DNA of 64,000 bases, from assembly GCF_018343695.1 (NCBI RefSeq), contig NZ_JAGYPJ010000001.1:2217982-2281981 (forward strand). The letters are read 5' to 3'. The stretch comes from Lederbergia citrisecunda. GTDB taxonomy: Bacteria; Bacillota; Bacilli; Bacillales; Bacillaceae_C. The notes below the pieces were generated by a model, which was not told the DNA's origin, ran no database searches, and worked only from the letters and a program-made list of their open reading frames with translations. This document shows, piece by piece, positions 10,873-20,314 of this stretch. Numbering within the stretch: the stretch's first letter is position 1; each line of letters begins with the position of its first letter. Both the position numbers and the translations under genes were made by a program.

Positions 10873-11232
10873 TTATTTCAACCAAGTCTTTTCATATTCA
10901 TCTTCTTTAAATCCAACTGTAACGTCATGGCCATCCGTTATTAAAGGACGCTTTATAAGCATTCCGTCACTGACAAGTATATCTAATAGTTCCTTTTCAG
11001 TTGCGGTCCCTATTTTATCTTTCAATCCAAGCTCCCGATATTTATTTCCACTCGTATTGAAAAATTTCTTCAGCTCAAAATGACTGCTTTTATAAATGTT
11101 CTCCATTTCCTCACTAGATGGAGGATTTTCAACGATATGTATTTCATTGTAATCAATTTGGTGTTCATCCAACCATTTTTTTGCTTGACGGCAAGTTCCG
11201 CATTTTGGATAGCAATAAAAGCTTAAAACCAA
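10873..11232 (-). CDS. yusI: Spx/ArsC-like thioredoxin-fold protein, YusI type
   Basis: The 119-aa protein belongs to the ArsC/Spx/MgsR family. It has an N-terminal CxxC motif (CGTC at about residues 10-13), the lysine-rich helix RQAKKWLDEHQIDY and the family segment GMLIKRPLITDG. Spx-type members bind RNA polymerase, while ArsC-type members reduce substrates; which applies is not visible. The start is TTG at 11232: AGGAGG lies 10 bp before it and an in-frame TGA lies just two codons upstream, so no longer start is possible. Confidence 0.88.
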   Translation of the reverse strand: MVLSFYCYPKCGTCRQAKKWLDEHQIDYNEIHIVENPPSSEEMENIYKSSHFELKKFFNTSGNKYRELGLKDKIGTATEKELLDILVSDGMLIKRPLITDGHDVTVGFKEDEYEKTWLK

Positions 11233-11332
11233 TCTTCATTTCCCTCCTAATTAACCATTGTACTGATTATAACATAAAAATGATTATTATATTAACCATT
11301 CTATGTTCGGAAATGTAGTAAACTCCACAAAA

Positions 11333-11365
11333 AGGAGAGTATCGTTCTTACTCCGATACTCTCCT
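11333..11365 (-). terminator. Terminator of the fadN-fadA-fadE operon
   Basis: AGGAGAGTATCG pairs perfectly with CGATACTCTCCT around a 9-nt loop, followed on the minus strand by TTTTTGTGG. It lies 10 bp after the fadE stop. Confidence 0.92.
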
Positions 11366-11375
11366 ATATTCTCAC

Positions 11376-13160
11376 TTATACTACAAATCTTTCAGTTTCA
11401 ATTAATCGTTCAGATGCTTCGCGTTTTTTAGAGATAACATTAATAGGTGTATGGCGAATCAATTTCCTTAATGCTGAATTCATCATTCTGAACATATCGC
11501 CTTCCTCTATCGCTGCAAGAGATTCTCTTGCTAGTTGTTCAACTTTTACGATAGAGTCTTGGCAGAAAATTTGTGTATAGAGAAGTTTTTGTGTGCTTTT
11601 TTCTAGTCCAACTTTACTTATTGATTTTTCAGTGCGAAGCATGGCTGATTCCATTGAATATGCAAAAGATACAATATCTGCAAGTTTCGCTAAAATTTCT
11701 TGTTCCTTTTCCAGTGCCTGCCCGAATTTTTGTGCAGCAAGCCCAGCAATCATTAGGGCTACTTTTTTCGTTCCTCTAATTAAATGTTTTTCTTGTTCAA
11801 GTGGAGCATCACTTGGTTCCTCAGGCATTAACATCATCAATTCTTCTTGCAAGTTTTGCGCTTTTTCAAATAGTGGAAGCTCCCCTTTAAACGCTTTCCG
11901 TAGAAAAGTGCCTGGAACAAGCAATCGATTAATTTCATTTGTTCCTTCAAAAATACGATTTATCCGTGAATCACGATATGCTCTTTCTATTTCATATTCT
12001 TGCATATAGCCGTAGCCGCCATGGATTTGAACTCCTTCATCTACAACATGGTCGAGAACTTCAGATGCAAAAACTTTATTCAATGAGCATTCAATCGCAT
12101 ATTCTGCAATAGAGCTTGCTACATCCGTACCATTTTTAATTTGTTCTTCCGTCAGGTTGCTCATGCGATCTTCAAACAAGCCTACTGTACGATAAACAGA
12201 GCTTTCAGCCGCATACAATTCCGCTCCAAGTGTTCCGAACTTTTCCTTTGTTAGATTGAATTGTGATATTGGTGTTTTAAATTGCTTACGTTGATTTGCA
12301 TATTGAAGCGTAATTTCAAGTGCCCTCTTTGAACCACCTACAGCCCCAACTCCAAGCTTATAACGCCCAATATTTAAAATGTTGAATGCTATACGGTGTC
12401 CTTTGCCTACTTCACCTAGCAAATTCTCAACAGGTACTTGTGCATCTTCTAAAATAAGAGTACGTGTTGATGAACTTTTGATTCCCATTTTCTTTTCTTC
12501 CGCACCAGTCGAAACCCCAGGAAAATCACGTTCGATTATAAAGGCGGAAAAATGTTCACCATTAATTTTCGCATAAACGATAAATACATCGGCAAAGGCG
12601 GAGTTAGTAATCCATTGCTTTTCTCCATTTAATATATAATGCGTTCCTGCTTCATTTAATTTTGCATTAGTTTTGGCTCCAAGTGCGTCTGACCCAGATC
12701 CAGGTTCAGTTAATGCGTAAGCAGCTAATTTTTCTCCTGTGGCAAGTACAGGCAAGTACTTTTTCTTTTGTTCCTCATTACCAAAGAGAACAATTGGAAG
12801 GGAGCCAATTCCTACGTGTGCCCCGTGAGAAATGGAAAATCCCCCCGCTCTTGACATCGCTTCGGAAATTAGGGATGAACTCACTTTATCAAGTCCCAAT
12901 CCACCGTACTCTTCTGGTACATCAGCCCCCAACAAACCTAGCTCACCTGCTTGCTTTAATAAATCAACCGAATGGTTAAACTCTTGATTTTCTAATTTTT
13001 CTACAAGAGGTAAAACCTCGTTAACGACAAAGTCTTCACTCGTTTTATAAATCATTTTTTGTTCATCAGTGTAGTCTTCAGGTGTGAACATTTGGTCAGC
13101 AGAAATATCTTCGATTAAGAAAACTCCACCTTTAATCAGCTTCTCTGTTTTACTTTCCAT
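11376..13160 (-). CDS. fadE: FadE, acyl-CoA dehydrogenase
   Basis: FadE is the FAD enzyme for the first step of fatty acid beta-oxidation. The 594-aa protein contains the acyl-CoA dehydrogenase motifs AYALTEPGSGSDALGAKTNA and YAIECSLNKVFASEVLDHVVDEGVQIHGGYGYMQEYEIERAYRDSRINRIFEGTNEINR, seen in short blocks, with the catalytic glutamate expected in the last. About 150 extra residues follow the core domain, as in B. subtilis YusJ. GGGAGG precedes the ATG. It lies 21 bp after fadA, in one operon. Confidence 0.95.
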   Translation of the reverse strand: MESKTEKLIKGGVFLIEDISADQMFTPEDYTDEQKMIYKTSEDFVVNEVLPLVEKLENQEFNHSVDLLKQAGELGLLGADVPEEYGGLGLDKVSSSLISEAMSRAGGFSISHGAHVGIGSLPIVLFGNEEQKKKYLPVLATGEKLAAYALTEPGSGSDALGAKTNAKLNEAGTHYILNGEKQWITNSAFADVFIVYAKINGEHFSAFIIERDFPGVSTGAEEKKMGIKSSSTRTLILEDAQVPVENLLGEVGKGHRIAFNILNIGRYKLGVGAVGGSKRALEITLQYANQRKQFKTPISQFNLTKEKFGTLGAELYAAESSVYRTVGLFEDRMSNLTEEQIKNGTDVASSIAEYAIECSLNKVFASEVLDHVVDEGVQIHGGYGYMQEYEIERAYRDSRINRIFEGTNEINRLLVPGTFLRKAFKGELPLFEKAQNLQEELMMLMPEEPSDAPLEQEKHLIRGTKKVALMIAGLAAQKFGQALEKEQEILAKLADIVSFAYSMESAMLRTEKSISKVGLEKSTQKLLYTQIFCQDSIVKVEQLARESLAAIEEGDMFRMMNSALRKLIRHTPINVISKKREASERLIETERFVV

Positions 13161-13181
13161 CGATTTTCCCTCCCGATTGAT

Positions 13182-14357
13182 CTAAATCAGCTCAAATACT
13201 CCTGCCGCTCCCATGCCTCCACCTATACACATCGTCACCACACCAAATTGAACATTTCTGCGCTTCATTTCATGAGCAAGCGTGAGTGTTAACTTAGTTC
13301 CAGTGCAGCCAAGTGGGTGTCCAAGGGCTATCGCGCCACCGTTCACATTCACAATTTCCTCATCTAATCCTAACTGACGGATGACTTGTATGGATTGAGA
13401 AGCAAATGCTTCATTTAATTCAAAAAGACCAATATCAGACAGCTCTAACCCTGCCATTTTTAAAGCTTTTGGAACTGCTTCGACTGGACCGACTCCCATA
13501 ATTTCAGGTGCAACTCCTGCAACTGCAAACGATCGGAATTTTACTATTGGAGAGAATCCTAAAGAATTCGCTTTTTCTCGATCCATAACCATCACCGCTG
13601 CAGCACCATCACTCGTTTGCGATGCATTCCCAGCAGTAACTGTACCATTGATGGAAAAGGCTGGACGAAGAGTTGAAAGGACTTCCATATTTGTGTTAGG
13701 GCGAACACCTTCATCCATCGCAAATTCAATATTCTTTTCCACGAGCTTGTTATCTTCATTTACGGTACGAGATACAACATGCACAGGAACGATTTCTTCA
13801 TCGAATTTCCCCTCAGCAATCGCCCGCGCAGCTTTTTGATGACTTTTGACCGCAAATGCATCTTGATCTTCACGTGTAATATTGAATCTTTTTGCCACTT
13901 CTTCAGCCGTATGTCCCATTCCCATATAATATTCCGGCATGTTTTCAGCAATTTCGATGTTCGGCCGAACGACGTGGCCCATCATCGGAACAAGACTCAT
14001 AGATTCCGCTCCACCGGCAATAATCGTGTCAGCGTTCCCTAGCATTATTCTTTCTGCTGCATATGCGATCGACTGCAAACCGGATGAACAGTATCGATTG
14101 ATCGTAATCGCAGGAACTGTGTTCGGAAGTCCTGCGAGCACTCCGATATACCTTGCCATGTTCATACCTTGCTCCGCTTCAGGCATGGCACAGCCGATTA
14201 TTAAATCATCGATATTCCCTTCATAATCGCCTGCTCGTTTCAGTGTTTCTTTAACAGCAATTGCCCCTAAATCATCTGGACGCATATGAGCAAGTGTTCC
14301 TTTTTTTGCTCTTCCTACAGGTGTCCTTGCTCCTGCAACAATGACAGCTCCCCGCAT
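13182..14357 (-). CDS. fadA: FadA, acetyl-CoA acyltransferase (3-ketoacyl-CoA thiolase)
   Basis: FadA performs the thiolytic last step of beta-oxidation. The 391-aa protein has the nucleophilic cysteine in NRYCSSGLQ (about residue 90), the NEAFASQ segment, the histidine in [14 protein letters not shown] (about residue 348) and the second cysteine in [13 protein letters not shown] (about residue 378). It lies 20 bp after fadN and 21 bp before fadE. The ATG at 14357 has only a weak GGGGA site, consistent with coupling to fadN. Confidence 0.96.
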   Translation of the reverse strand: MRGAVIVAGARTPVGRAKKGTLAHMRPDDLGAIAVKETLKRAGDYEGNIDDLIIGCAMPEAEQGMNMARYIGVLAGLPNTVPAITINRYCSSGLQSIAYAAERIMLGNADTIIAGGAESMSLVPMMGHVVRPNIEIAENMPEYYMGMGHTAEEVAKRFNITREDQDAFAVKSHQKAARAIAEGKFDEEIVPVHVVSRTVNEDNKLVEKNIEFAMDEGVRPNTNMEVLSTLRPAFSINGTVTAGNASQTSDGAAAVMVMDREKANSLGFSPIVKFRSFAVAGVAPEIMGVGPVEAVPKALKMAGLELSDIGLFELNEAFASQSIQVIRQLGLDEEIVNVNGGAIALGHPLGCTGTKLTLTLAHEMKRRNVQFGVVTMCIGGGMGAAGVFELI

Positions 14358-14377
14358 GGTATCCCCACTTTCATTTT

Positions 14378-16762
14378 TTAGTTTCTTAGTGGTTTTCCTT
14401 TCACAAGCATATACTGCATACGTTGTTGAGATTTCGGCTCAGCTATTAAACTTAAAAATGCTTTTCGCTCTAAATCTAGTAAATATTGTTCATCCACTTC
14501 TGTTCCAAAAGGCAGTTTGCCTCCCGCAATGACATACGCAAGTTTTTTCGCAATTTTCATATCATGATCAGAAATATAGCCTGATAGATGCATAGCTTCT
14601 GCTCCAAGTAAAAGTGTTGCGTATCCTGTTTCACCTGTAACAGGGATTTTTTTACGAGTTGGTGGTTGATACCCTTGTTCATTCAATTTAAGGACAGCTT
14701 GTTTTGCATCATATAATAGATGATCTCCATTGACACTAATGCCGTCATGATCATTTAAGAAATGATTTTCCTTTCCTTCCTCTGCAGAAGTAGTTACCTT
14801 TGCCATTGCAATAGTTTCAAAAACACGATTTGCCACTTTTTGTAGATCAATTTCCACTCCGTCTGGCATTTCGTTTAACAACTTCAAATACAGTTCCTTG
14901 TTTCCCCCACCACCTGGAATTAGTCCGACTCCTGTTTCGACGAGCCCAATATATGTTTCCATCGACGCTTGAATGTGCGAGCAAGGTAGACACACTTCAG
15001 CTCCTCCACCAAGAGTCATACCAAAGGGTGCAGCCACAACTGGTTTTTTGCTGTATTTAATTCTCATCATTGCTTGCTGGAATTGACGTACAACCATATC
15101 AATTTCATAAATATCATCGTCTTGAGCGGTCATTAAGATCATGGCAAGGTTGGCGCCTACACAGAAGTTTTTGCCTTGATTCCCAATCACTAGCCCTTTA
15201 TAATGCTTTTCTGTTTCATCAATGGCATAATTAATCATCTGGATAATATCAAATCCAATGGCATTATTCGGTGACTGGAACTCTAGTAAAAGTACGCCAT
15301 CTCCCAAGTCTATTAAATTAGCACCGCTATTTTTCTTAAGTACTTTTCCTTCTTTTTTTAATAGATTCAAGTCGATTTCTTTCGTATTTCTTACTATTTC
15401 TTTATATTCGCCGTTTGAAAAATATAACTGGCGTCCGTCTTGCTCTTTATAAAAGGATGAATGCCCTGCTTCGAGCATCTCTTTTACCCATAATGGAACT
15501 TGAATACCTTGCTCCTCCATTTTCCGAACTGATTTTTCAACCCCGATAGCATCCCATGTTTCAAAAGGTCCTAATCTCCAGCCAAAGCCCCATTTCATTG
15601 CATGATCAATCGATACAATTGTATCTGCTATTTCACCTAAAAGTTCAGCAGAAATGGCCAGAACCGGAGCCATTATATCCCAAAGCAGTTTTCCAGCTTT
15701 GTCTTCTGAGAATACAAGCGCTTTCATTTTTTGTGCTGTCCCTTTTGCTTGCTTTGCCATTTCAATACCAGGTGTCTTTAAGCTTTTTTGGGGTTCGTAT
15801 TCAAAGTTTTCCGGATTCAATTCCAAAATGTCTTTCCCTTTTTTCAAATAAAACCCTTGACCAGATTTACTGCCGAGCCAACCATTTTTATGCATTTTTA
15901 TCATAAATTCTGGTACTTTAAAAACTTGCTTTTCATCACCTTCAACTTGCTCATAAACATTATTCGCAACATGGATAAATGTGTCGAGGCCAACAACGTC
16001 CAAAGTACGGAAAGTGGCACTTTTGGGACGACCTATTAATGTACCGGTAATTGAGTCCACTTCGCCAATACTGAATCCACCTTTTAACATTTCGCGTACA
16101 GTCACAAGCAAACCATAAGTACCAATTCGGTTCGCAATAAAATTCGGGGTGTCCTTTGCGATGACGACACCTTTACCTAAAACATTCTCACTATATTGAT
16201 GCATATATGTTAGAACATCGGGATTTGTCTTTTCAGTTGGGATGATTTCCAATAACTTCAAATAACGAGGAGGGTTAAAAAAATGTGTACCTAAAAAGTG
16301 TTTTTGGAAATCTTCCGATCGTCCTTCTGCCATTGCATTAACGGATATTCCTGATGTGTTGGAGCTAACGATTGAGCCTTCCTTCCTATATTTATCGATT
16401 AGTTCAAACACTTTTCTTTTAACATCGAGGTTTTCTACGACTACTTCAATGATCCAATCAACTTCTGATAATTTTTCTACATCATCTTCAAGATTGCCAG
16501 TATGGATATACGATAAGTGTTCTTTATGTGTAAGAGGTGCTGGCTTTTGTTTCAACAGTCTTGTAAGCGCTGAATTTACCATACGATTCCGTACTGTCTT
16601 ATCTTCCAATGACAGCCCTTTTGCCATTTCTTCCTTTGTTAATTCTTTAGGAACAATATCAAGCAATAAAACTGGAATGCCAACATTTGCGAGATGTGCT
16701 GCGATTCCTGAACCCATTACTCCAGAACCGATTACAGCAGCCTTTTTTATGCTGAATGCCAA
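14378..16762 (-). CDS. fadN: FadN, 3-hydroxyacyl-CoA dehydrogenase / enoyl-CoA hydratase
   Basis: FadN is a two-function beta-oxidation enzyme. Residues 1 to about 310 form the NAD-binding hydroxyacyl-CoA dehydrogenase half, with GSGVMGSGIAAHLA at the start and SSNTSGISV and FNPPRYLKLLEIIPT further on. The C-terminal half is a crotonase domain with GNQGKNFCVGANL and GGGAEVCLPCSHIQ, and VGLIPGGGGNKEL. Length is 794 aa. The start is TTG at 16762, 7 bp after GGGGGAG. It leads the fadN-A-E operon and has a FadR site 26 bp upstream. Confidence 0.96.
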   Translation of the reverse strand: MAFSIKKAAVIGSGVMGSGIAAHLANVGIPVLLLDIVPKELTKEEMAKGLSLEDKTVRNRMVNSALTRLLKQKPAPLTHKEHLSYIHTGNLEDDVEKLSEVDWIIEVVVENLDVKRKVFELIDKYRKEGSIVSSNTSGISVNAMAEGRSEDFQKHFLGTHFFNPPRYLKLLEIIPTEKTNPDVLTYMHQYSENVLGKGVVIAKDTPNFIANRIGTYGLLVTVREMLKGGFSIGEVDSITGTLIGRPKSATFRTLDVVGLDTFIHVANNVYEQVEGDEKQVFKVPEFMIKMHKNGWLGSKSGQGFYLKKGKDILELNPENFEYEPQKSLKTPGIEMAKQAKGTAQKMKALVFSEDKAGKLLWDIMAPVLAISAELLGEIADTIVSIDHAMKWGFGWRLGPFETWDAIGVEKSVRKMEEQGIQVPLWVKEMLEAGHSSFYKEQDGRQLYFSNGEYKEIVRNTKEIDLNLLKKEGKVLKKNSGANLIDLGDGVLLLEFQSPNNAIGFDIIQMINYAIDETEKHYKGLVIGNQGKNFCVGANLAMILMTAQDDDIYEIDMVVRQFQQAMMRIKYSKKPVVAAPFGMTLGGGAEVCLPCSHIQASMETYIGLVETGVGLIPGGGGNKELYLKLLNEMPDGVEIDLQKVANRVFETIAMAKVTTSAEEGKENHFLNDHDGISVNGDHLLYDAKQAVLKLNEQGYQPPTRKKIPVTGETGYATLLLGAEAMHLSGYISDHDMKIAKKLAYVIAGGKLPFGTEVDEQYLLDLERKAFLSLIAEPKSQQRMQYMLVKGKPLRN

Positions 16763-16787
16763 AAGTAACTCCCCCTCTAACTTTTTT

Positions 16788-16805
16788 TGAATGAATACTC
16801 ATTCA
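16788..16805 (-). promoter_or_regulatory. FadR operator upstream of fadN
   Basis: TGAATGAATACTCATTCA is an 18-bp palindrome that fits the known Bacillus FadR (YsiA) consensus TGAATGAnTAnTCATTCA. It lies between the candidate promoter and the TTG start, so FadR would block transcription until long-chain acyl-CoA releases it. Confidence 0.9.
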
Positions 16806-16823
16806 TTTTTTCGGTAAAAAAAT

Positions 16824-16839
16824 TACTCACGAATGAGTA
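16824..16839 (-). promoter_or_regulatory. Second palindrome, possible auxiliary FadR site
   Basis: TACTCACGAATGAGTA is a perfect 16-bp palindrome. The minus strand reads ATACTCATTC, the same ten bases as in the main FadR operator, and TATACT overlapping it could be the -10. A second FadR contact is an inference. Confidence 0.45.
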
Positions 16840-16894
16840 TATAATTATTATTAATATATCGAAAATATTCTTTATGTGCAATCTTTTAATCTAT

Positions 16895-17812
16895 TTATTT
16901 TTTGAAAATTCCTTTTAATACAAATGCGACGTTTGCGGGCCTTTCTGCCAGTCTGCGCATGAAATATCCATACCAGTCCGTTCCATATGGGACATACACT
17001 CTCATATTGTATCCTTCTTGAACGAGATCGAGCTGTCGTTCGGACCTAATTCCATAAAGCATTTGAAATTCAAATAAGTCGCCTCCTATTTTATGCTGTG
17101 ATACAAATTGTTTTGTATATTCAATAATCGCATCATCATGAGTCGCGATAGCAGTAAAATGACCGTTTAATATATGTGTAGAAATCAATTTTTTAAAGTT
17201 TTCATCAACATCTTCTTTTAAAGGAAAGGCAACCTCAGCTGATTCTTTATAGGCACCTTTTACAAGCCGTAAATTTGGGGAAAAATCATCAAGATGGTGT
17301 AAATCTTTTTCGGTACGATACAAATAAGCTTGTAAAACCGTCCCAATATTATCGTATTCCGATTTAAGCATCTTAAAGATTCGCAAAGTCTTTTCACATC
17401 TAGAATAGTCTTCCATATCAATCGTAACGAACACATTATTTTCAACCGCTGCGTCCATAATTCTGCGCATATTATGGAGGACGACCTTATCAGATATATC
17501 TAGCCCCATTGACGTAAGCTTCAATGATAATTGGGAATTAAGTCCTTCTCTTCGAATAGCTTGAATAGCCTTGATTGAATTCTCGGTCATTTCATACGCT
17601 TCTTTTTCACTATCTACAAACTCTCCTAAATAATCGATCGTGACAGATAATCCTTTTTTATTTAACACTTTAATAACCTTTATAGCTTCTTCAATTGTCT
17701 CTCCTGCCACAAACTTGGATGCCCCAAAACGAAGTCCGTATTTCTTTGCCAAATTGGTTAGAAATCTGTTTTTTGATAAAAATAAAAAGAAAGCACGCAT
17801 CGTTTTCTCCAT
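16895..17812 (-). CDS. fadM: Proline dehydrogenase
   Basis: The 305-aa protein is a monofunctional FAD-dependent proline dehydrogenase that oxidises proline to pyrroline-5-carboxylate at the membrane face. It has TIDYLGEFV, RLVKGAYKE, FEFQMLYGIRSERQ and the C-terminal substrate motif PYGTDWYGYFMRRLAERPANVAFVLKG (shown here as parts). AGGGGAG precedes the ATG at 17812. In B. subtilis the matching gene, yusM/fadM, sits beside the fad operon as it does here. No pyrroline-5-carboxylate dehydrogenase gene is nearby. Confidence 0.92.
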   Translation of the reverse strand: MEKTMRAFFLFLSKNRFLTNLAKKYGLRFGASKFVAGETIEEAIKVIKVLNKKGLSVTIDYLGEFVDSEKEAYEMTENSIKAIQAIRREGLNSQLSLKLTSMGLDISDKVVLHNMRRIMDAAVENNVFVTIDMEDYSRCEKTLRIFKMLKSEYDNIGTVLQAYLYRTEKDLHHLDDFSPNLRLVKGAYKESAEVAFPLKEDVDENFKKLISTHILNGHFTAIATHDDAIIEYTKQFVSQHKIGGDLFEFQMLYGIRSERQLDLVQEGYNMRVYVPYGTDWYGYFMRRLAERPANVAFVLKGIFKK

Positions 17813-17937
17813 TGTTTATTTCTCCCCTAAAATTCGTTGTTGTAACCGCTTTTATTTTATCATTTTTTATTCGGTACATAAAAAGAAATTGGACAGGCAT
17901 GATAAAAGAATGAAGAAAAAATGAGGAGGTAAAAGAA

Positions 17938-18237
17938 ATGCAAAACCAACAGATGAATCAGCAAATGCAAAATCAGCAAAATATGATGCAGCAAAATCAA
18001 CAACAAATCATGCAACAACCACCACATGTTATTACGACAAAGGATTTAAACTATATAAATGATATGTTGGCATGGAATTTACTTGTAATGAAGAAAGCAC
18101 ATTTTGCTGCTACCCAATGTCAAGATCAACAAATCAAAACTCAAATAGATGCTTGTGGTCAAATGCATCAACGACATTATATGAAAATTCTTGGACATTT
18201 AGAGGAAAAACAACAAAACAATTCTATTATGCAATAA
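17938..18237 (+). CDS. CotF-type spore coat protein, Gln/Asn-rich
   Basis: The 99-aa protein starts with about 40 residues dominated by Gln, Asn and Met (MQNQQMNQQMQNQQ), followed by a CotF-like helical part, TTKDLNYINDMLAWNLLVMKKAHFAATQ. A strong GAGGAGG site precedes the ATG. It is 15 bp before the second coat gene and divergent from proline dehydrogenase, so both coat genes are likely one spore-specific unit. The coat function is inferred from the family. Confidence 0.8.
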   Translation: MQNQQMNQQMQNQQNMMQQNQQQIMQQPPHVITTKDLNYINDMLAWNLLVMKKAHFAATQCQDQQIKTQIDACGQMHQRHYMKILGHLEEKQQNNSIMQ

Positions 18238-18252
18238 TATAGGAGGTCCACG

Positions 18253-18588
18253 ATGCAAAATCAAAATAAAATCCAAAATCCGTCAACACAAGTTCCAAAA
18301 ACACCACAAATGAACGATCGAGACTTTTTAAATGACATGCTTTCCACTGAAAAATATATGACACAATCTTATACAACAGCTCTTCATGAAGCGAGCCATA
18401 AACATTTATACGATGATTTATTATTAATCTTTAATGAAACACAACAAATGCAACGAGAACTATACAATCTCATGTTTCAAAAAGGCTGGTATAAGATGGA
18501 GGCACAGGATACACAAAAGATCCAACAATCTTATCAGCAACATTCAGGATACACAAATCAATTCCCATATAATGGCCAATTACAATGA
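18253..18588 (+). CDS. yusN: CotF-family spore coat protein, YusN type
   Basis: The 111-aa protein carries a CotF domain: NDRDFLNDMLSTEKYMTQSYTTALHEASHKHLYDDLLLIFNETQQMQRELYNLMFQKGWY in short recognisable blocks. CotF-like proteins are helical spore coat components made in the mother cell. The N- and C-terminal ends are Gln/Asn-rich. AGGAGGTCCACG precedes the ATG. Position after proline dehydrogenase matches B. subtilis yusN. Confidence 0.88.
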   Translation: MQNQNKIQNPSTQVPKTPQMNDRDFLNDMLSTEKYMTQSYTTALHEASHKHLYDDLLLIFNETQQMQRELYNLMFQKGWYKMEAQDTQKIQQSYQQHSGYTNQFPYNGQLQ

Positions 18589-18593
18589 TCGTG

Positions 18594-18623
18594 AGAGATG
18601 CAAGCAATGCTGTTTGCATCTCT
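18594..18623 (+). terminator. Terminator of the coat protein pair
   Basis: AGAGATGCAA pairs perfectly with TTGCATCTCT and is followed by TTTTG, 5 bp after the yusN-like stop. Confidence 0.9.
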
Positions 18624-18723
18624 TTTTGTGTCCAGCTGTATGTTTTAAAATCTAGAGATTTAAAGCACAAACTAAAATTTGCATATCCCCCCGTTCAAAC
18701 CTTTTCCGCTTTTCTTTTTAGCA

Positions 18724-18755
18724 TAATTTATTCGTGCAAGGGCACAAATAAATTA
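18724..18755 (+). other. Stem-loop in the leader of the germination operon
   Basis: TAATTTATT-GTGC pairs with GCAC-AATAAATTA around the loop AAGG, with one mismatch. No T run follows. It lies 27 bp before the first germination gene, so it could be a leader structure in that mRNA. Confidence 0.5.
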
Positions 18756-18781
18756 GTGAATAATTCGGAAGGGATGGTTAA

Positions 18782-20293
18782 ATGGATATTTTTTCAAAAA
18801 AGCAAAAGAAGATCTCTACTAATAACGTTAACCCGGTAACATCCCTTCCTGAAGTCATTGAACAATTAGCAAAATCAAAGGATTTTAAGCAATCGAAGGC
18901 AATCAATGAACTGACAAACACATCATTTCAAGTTTCATTTATTTCTACTTTAATTGATAACAAAATAATCCAGAAGGATCTAATGCCTTACTTATTATAT
19001 GGGAAATTTCATACTCTTAAAGATTTAAAATATTTGATTCCATCACGCGAATGCCATATTTCATCCGATCCTGCCGATATCGAAGAAAAATTAATGACAG
19101 GATGTATGATGATTAGGATCGACCCCAATGATAAAACTGTTGCATTATTACCTGCAGCGGCTGAAGTTGGACGCGAAATTTCCCCATCTGAAGTAGAGTT
19201 TACCGTTGGTGGACCAAAAGAAAGCTTCGTAGAGGCTATTGAAAAGAACCTTAACTTAATTAGAATAAGACTGCCTATTAAAGAGCTTGTTATTGATGAA
19301 GTTTTAGTTGGAACATTGACAAAAACAAGGGTCGCTATCATTTATATCGACGGTCTTACAAGAATGCAAGATGTAAACACCATTACACAAAGAATAAAGG
19401 ATATCCATTTTGACCAAATTCAAGATAGTTCTTTTATTGAAGAAATGATAGCAGACAATAAAAATTCTCCATTTCCTCAACTACTAAATAGTGAAAGACC
19501 TTTAAAAGTCATAACATCACTTACTGAAGGAAAGGTTGCTGCAATCGTCGATGGATCCCCTTTTGCCATTATGGGGCCATCTTCCATTATGTCTTTTTTC
19601 AGTTCTGCGGAAGATTATTTAATGAATTGGATAGTTGCTTCTTTTATCCGGCTTCTAAGAATAATAGGAGTAGTTGGTTCGATTTTTGCTACTCCGATGT
19701 ATGTAGCCATATTAACGTATCACCCGCAAATCATTCCTAAAGATTTGCTTCCTGCGCTTATAAGCTCAAGACAACACGTCCCCTTTCCTCCTTTTTTAGA
19801 AGCATTGTTCTTAGAGATTACAATTGAACTCCTTCGGGAAGCAGGGGCACGCCTACCAACAAAAGTTGGACAAACAATTGGCATCGTAGGCGGTATTGTT
19901 CTTGGGACAGCATCAGTTGAAGCAGGTCTGACAAGTAATGTACTCTTAATTCTTGTTTCAATTGCTGCACTGGCGTCTTTTACGACGCCAGTATATAAAA
20001 TTAGTACGACAATCCGATTAATCCGCTTCCCATTTTTACTTTCTGCCCAATTATGGGGCTTTCTAGGAATTGCCGTTAATTCCTGCATCATATTGGCACA
20101 TCTTATCCAACTGAAATCACTTGGCCGACCTTATTTAGAACCGCTTTATCCGCCAAGGCTAACTGACTTAAAGGATTCTTTCATAAGATTTCCTTTTTAC
20201 TATGAAAGATTACGTCCAGGTTATTTACAAAGTGAAAAACCTGTACGTTTTCAATCAAAAAAACCAAAAAAATATAAAGATATTGATGAATGA
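18782..20293 (+). CDS. Spore germination receptor A subunit (GerA/GerK type)
   Basis: This 503-aa protein is a GerA-family receptor subunit of the spore inner membrane that takes part in germinant sensing. Residues 1 to about 270 form the soluble N-terminal domain, including IRIDPNDKTVALLPAAAEVGREISPSEVEFTVGGPKESFVEAIEKNL in blocks. The rest has several membrane segments with SAEDYLMNWIVASFIRLLRIIG, PPFLEALFLEITIELLREAGARLP and GQTIGIVGGIVLGTASVEAGLTS, classic GerAA motifs. GGAAGGGATGG precedes the ATG. It is first in an A-B-C operon expected under sigma-G. Confidence 0.95.
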   Translation: MDIFSKKQKKISTNNVNPVTSLPEVIEQLAKSKDFKQSKAINELTNTSFQVSFISTLIDNKIIQKDLMPYLLYGKFHTLKDLKYLIPSRECHISSDPADIEEKLMTGCMMIRIDPNDKTVALLPAAAEVGREISPSEVEFTVGGPKESFVEAIEKNLNLIRIRLPIKELVIDEVLVGTLTKTRVAIIYIDGLTRMQDVNTITQRIKDIHFDQIQDSSFIEEMIADNKNSPFPQLLNSERPLKVITSLTEGKVAAIVDGSPFAIMGPSSIMSFFSSAEDYLMNWIVASFIRLLRIIGVVGSIFATPMYVAILTYHPQIIPKDLLPALISSRQHVPFPPFLEALFLEITIELLREAGARLPTKVGQTIGIVGGIVLGTASVEAGLTSNVLLILVSIAALASFTTPVYKISTTIRLIRFPFLLSAQLWGFLGIAVNSCIILAHLIQLKSLGRPYLEPLYPPRLTDLKDSFIRFPFYYERLRPGYLQSEKPVRFQSKKPKKYKDIDE

Positions 20294-20314
20294 TTTAAGT
20301 GGGAGGCCATTTTA

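Noticed and set aside
15556..16039. Plus-strand frames inside fadN
   Set aside because: They are antisense shadows of a well-supported gene and lack ribosome sites and known domains.
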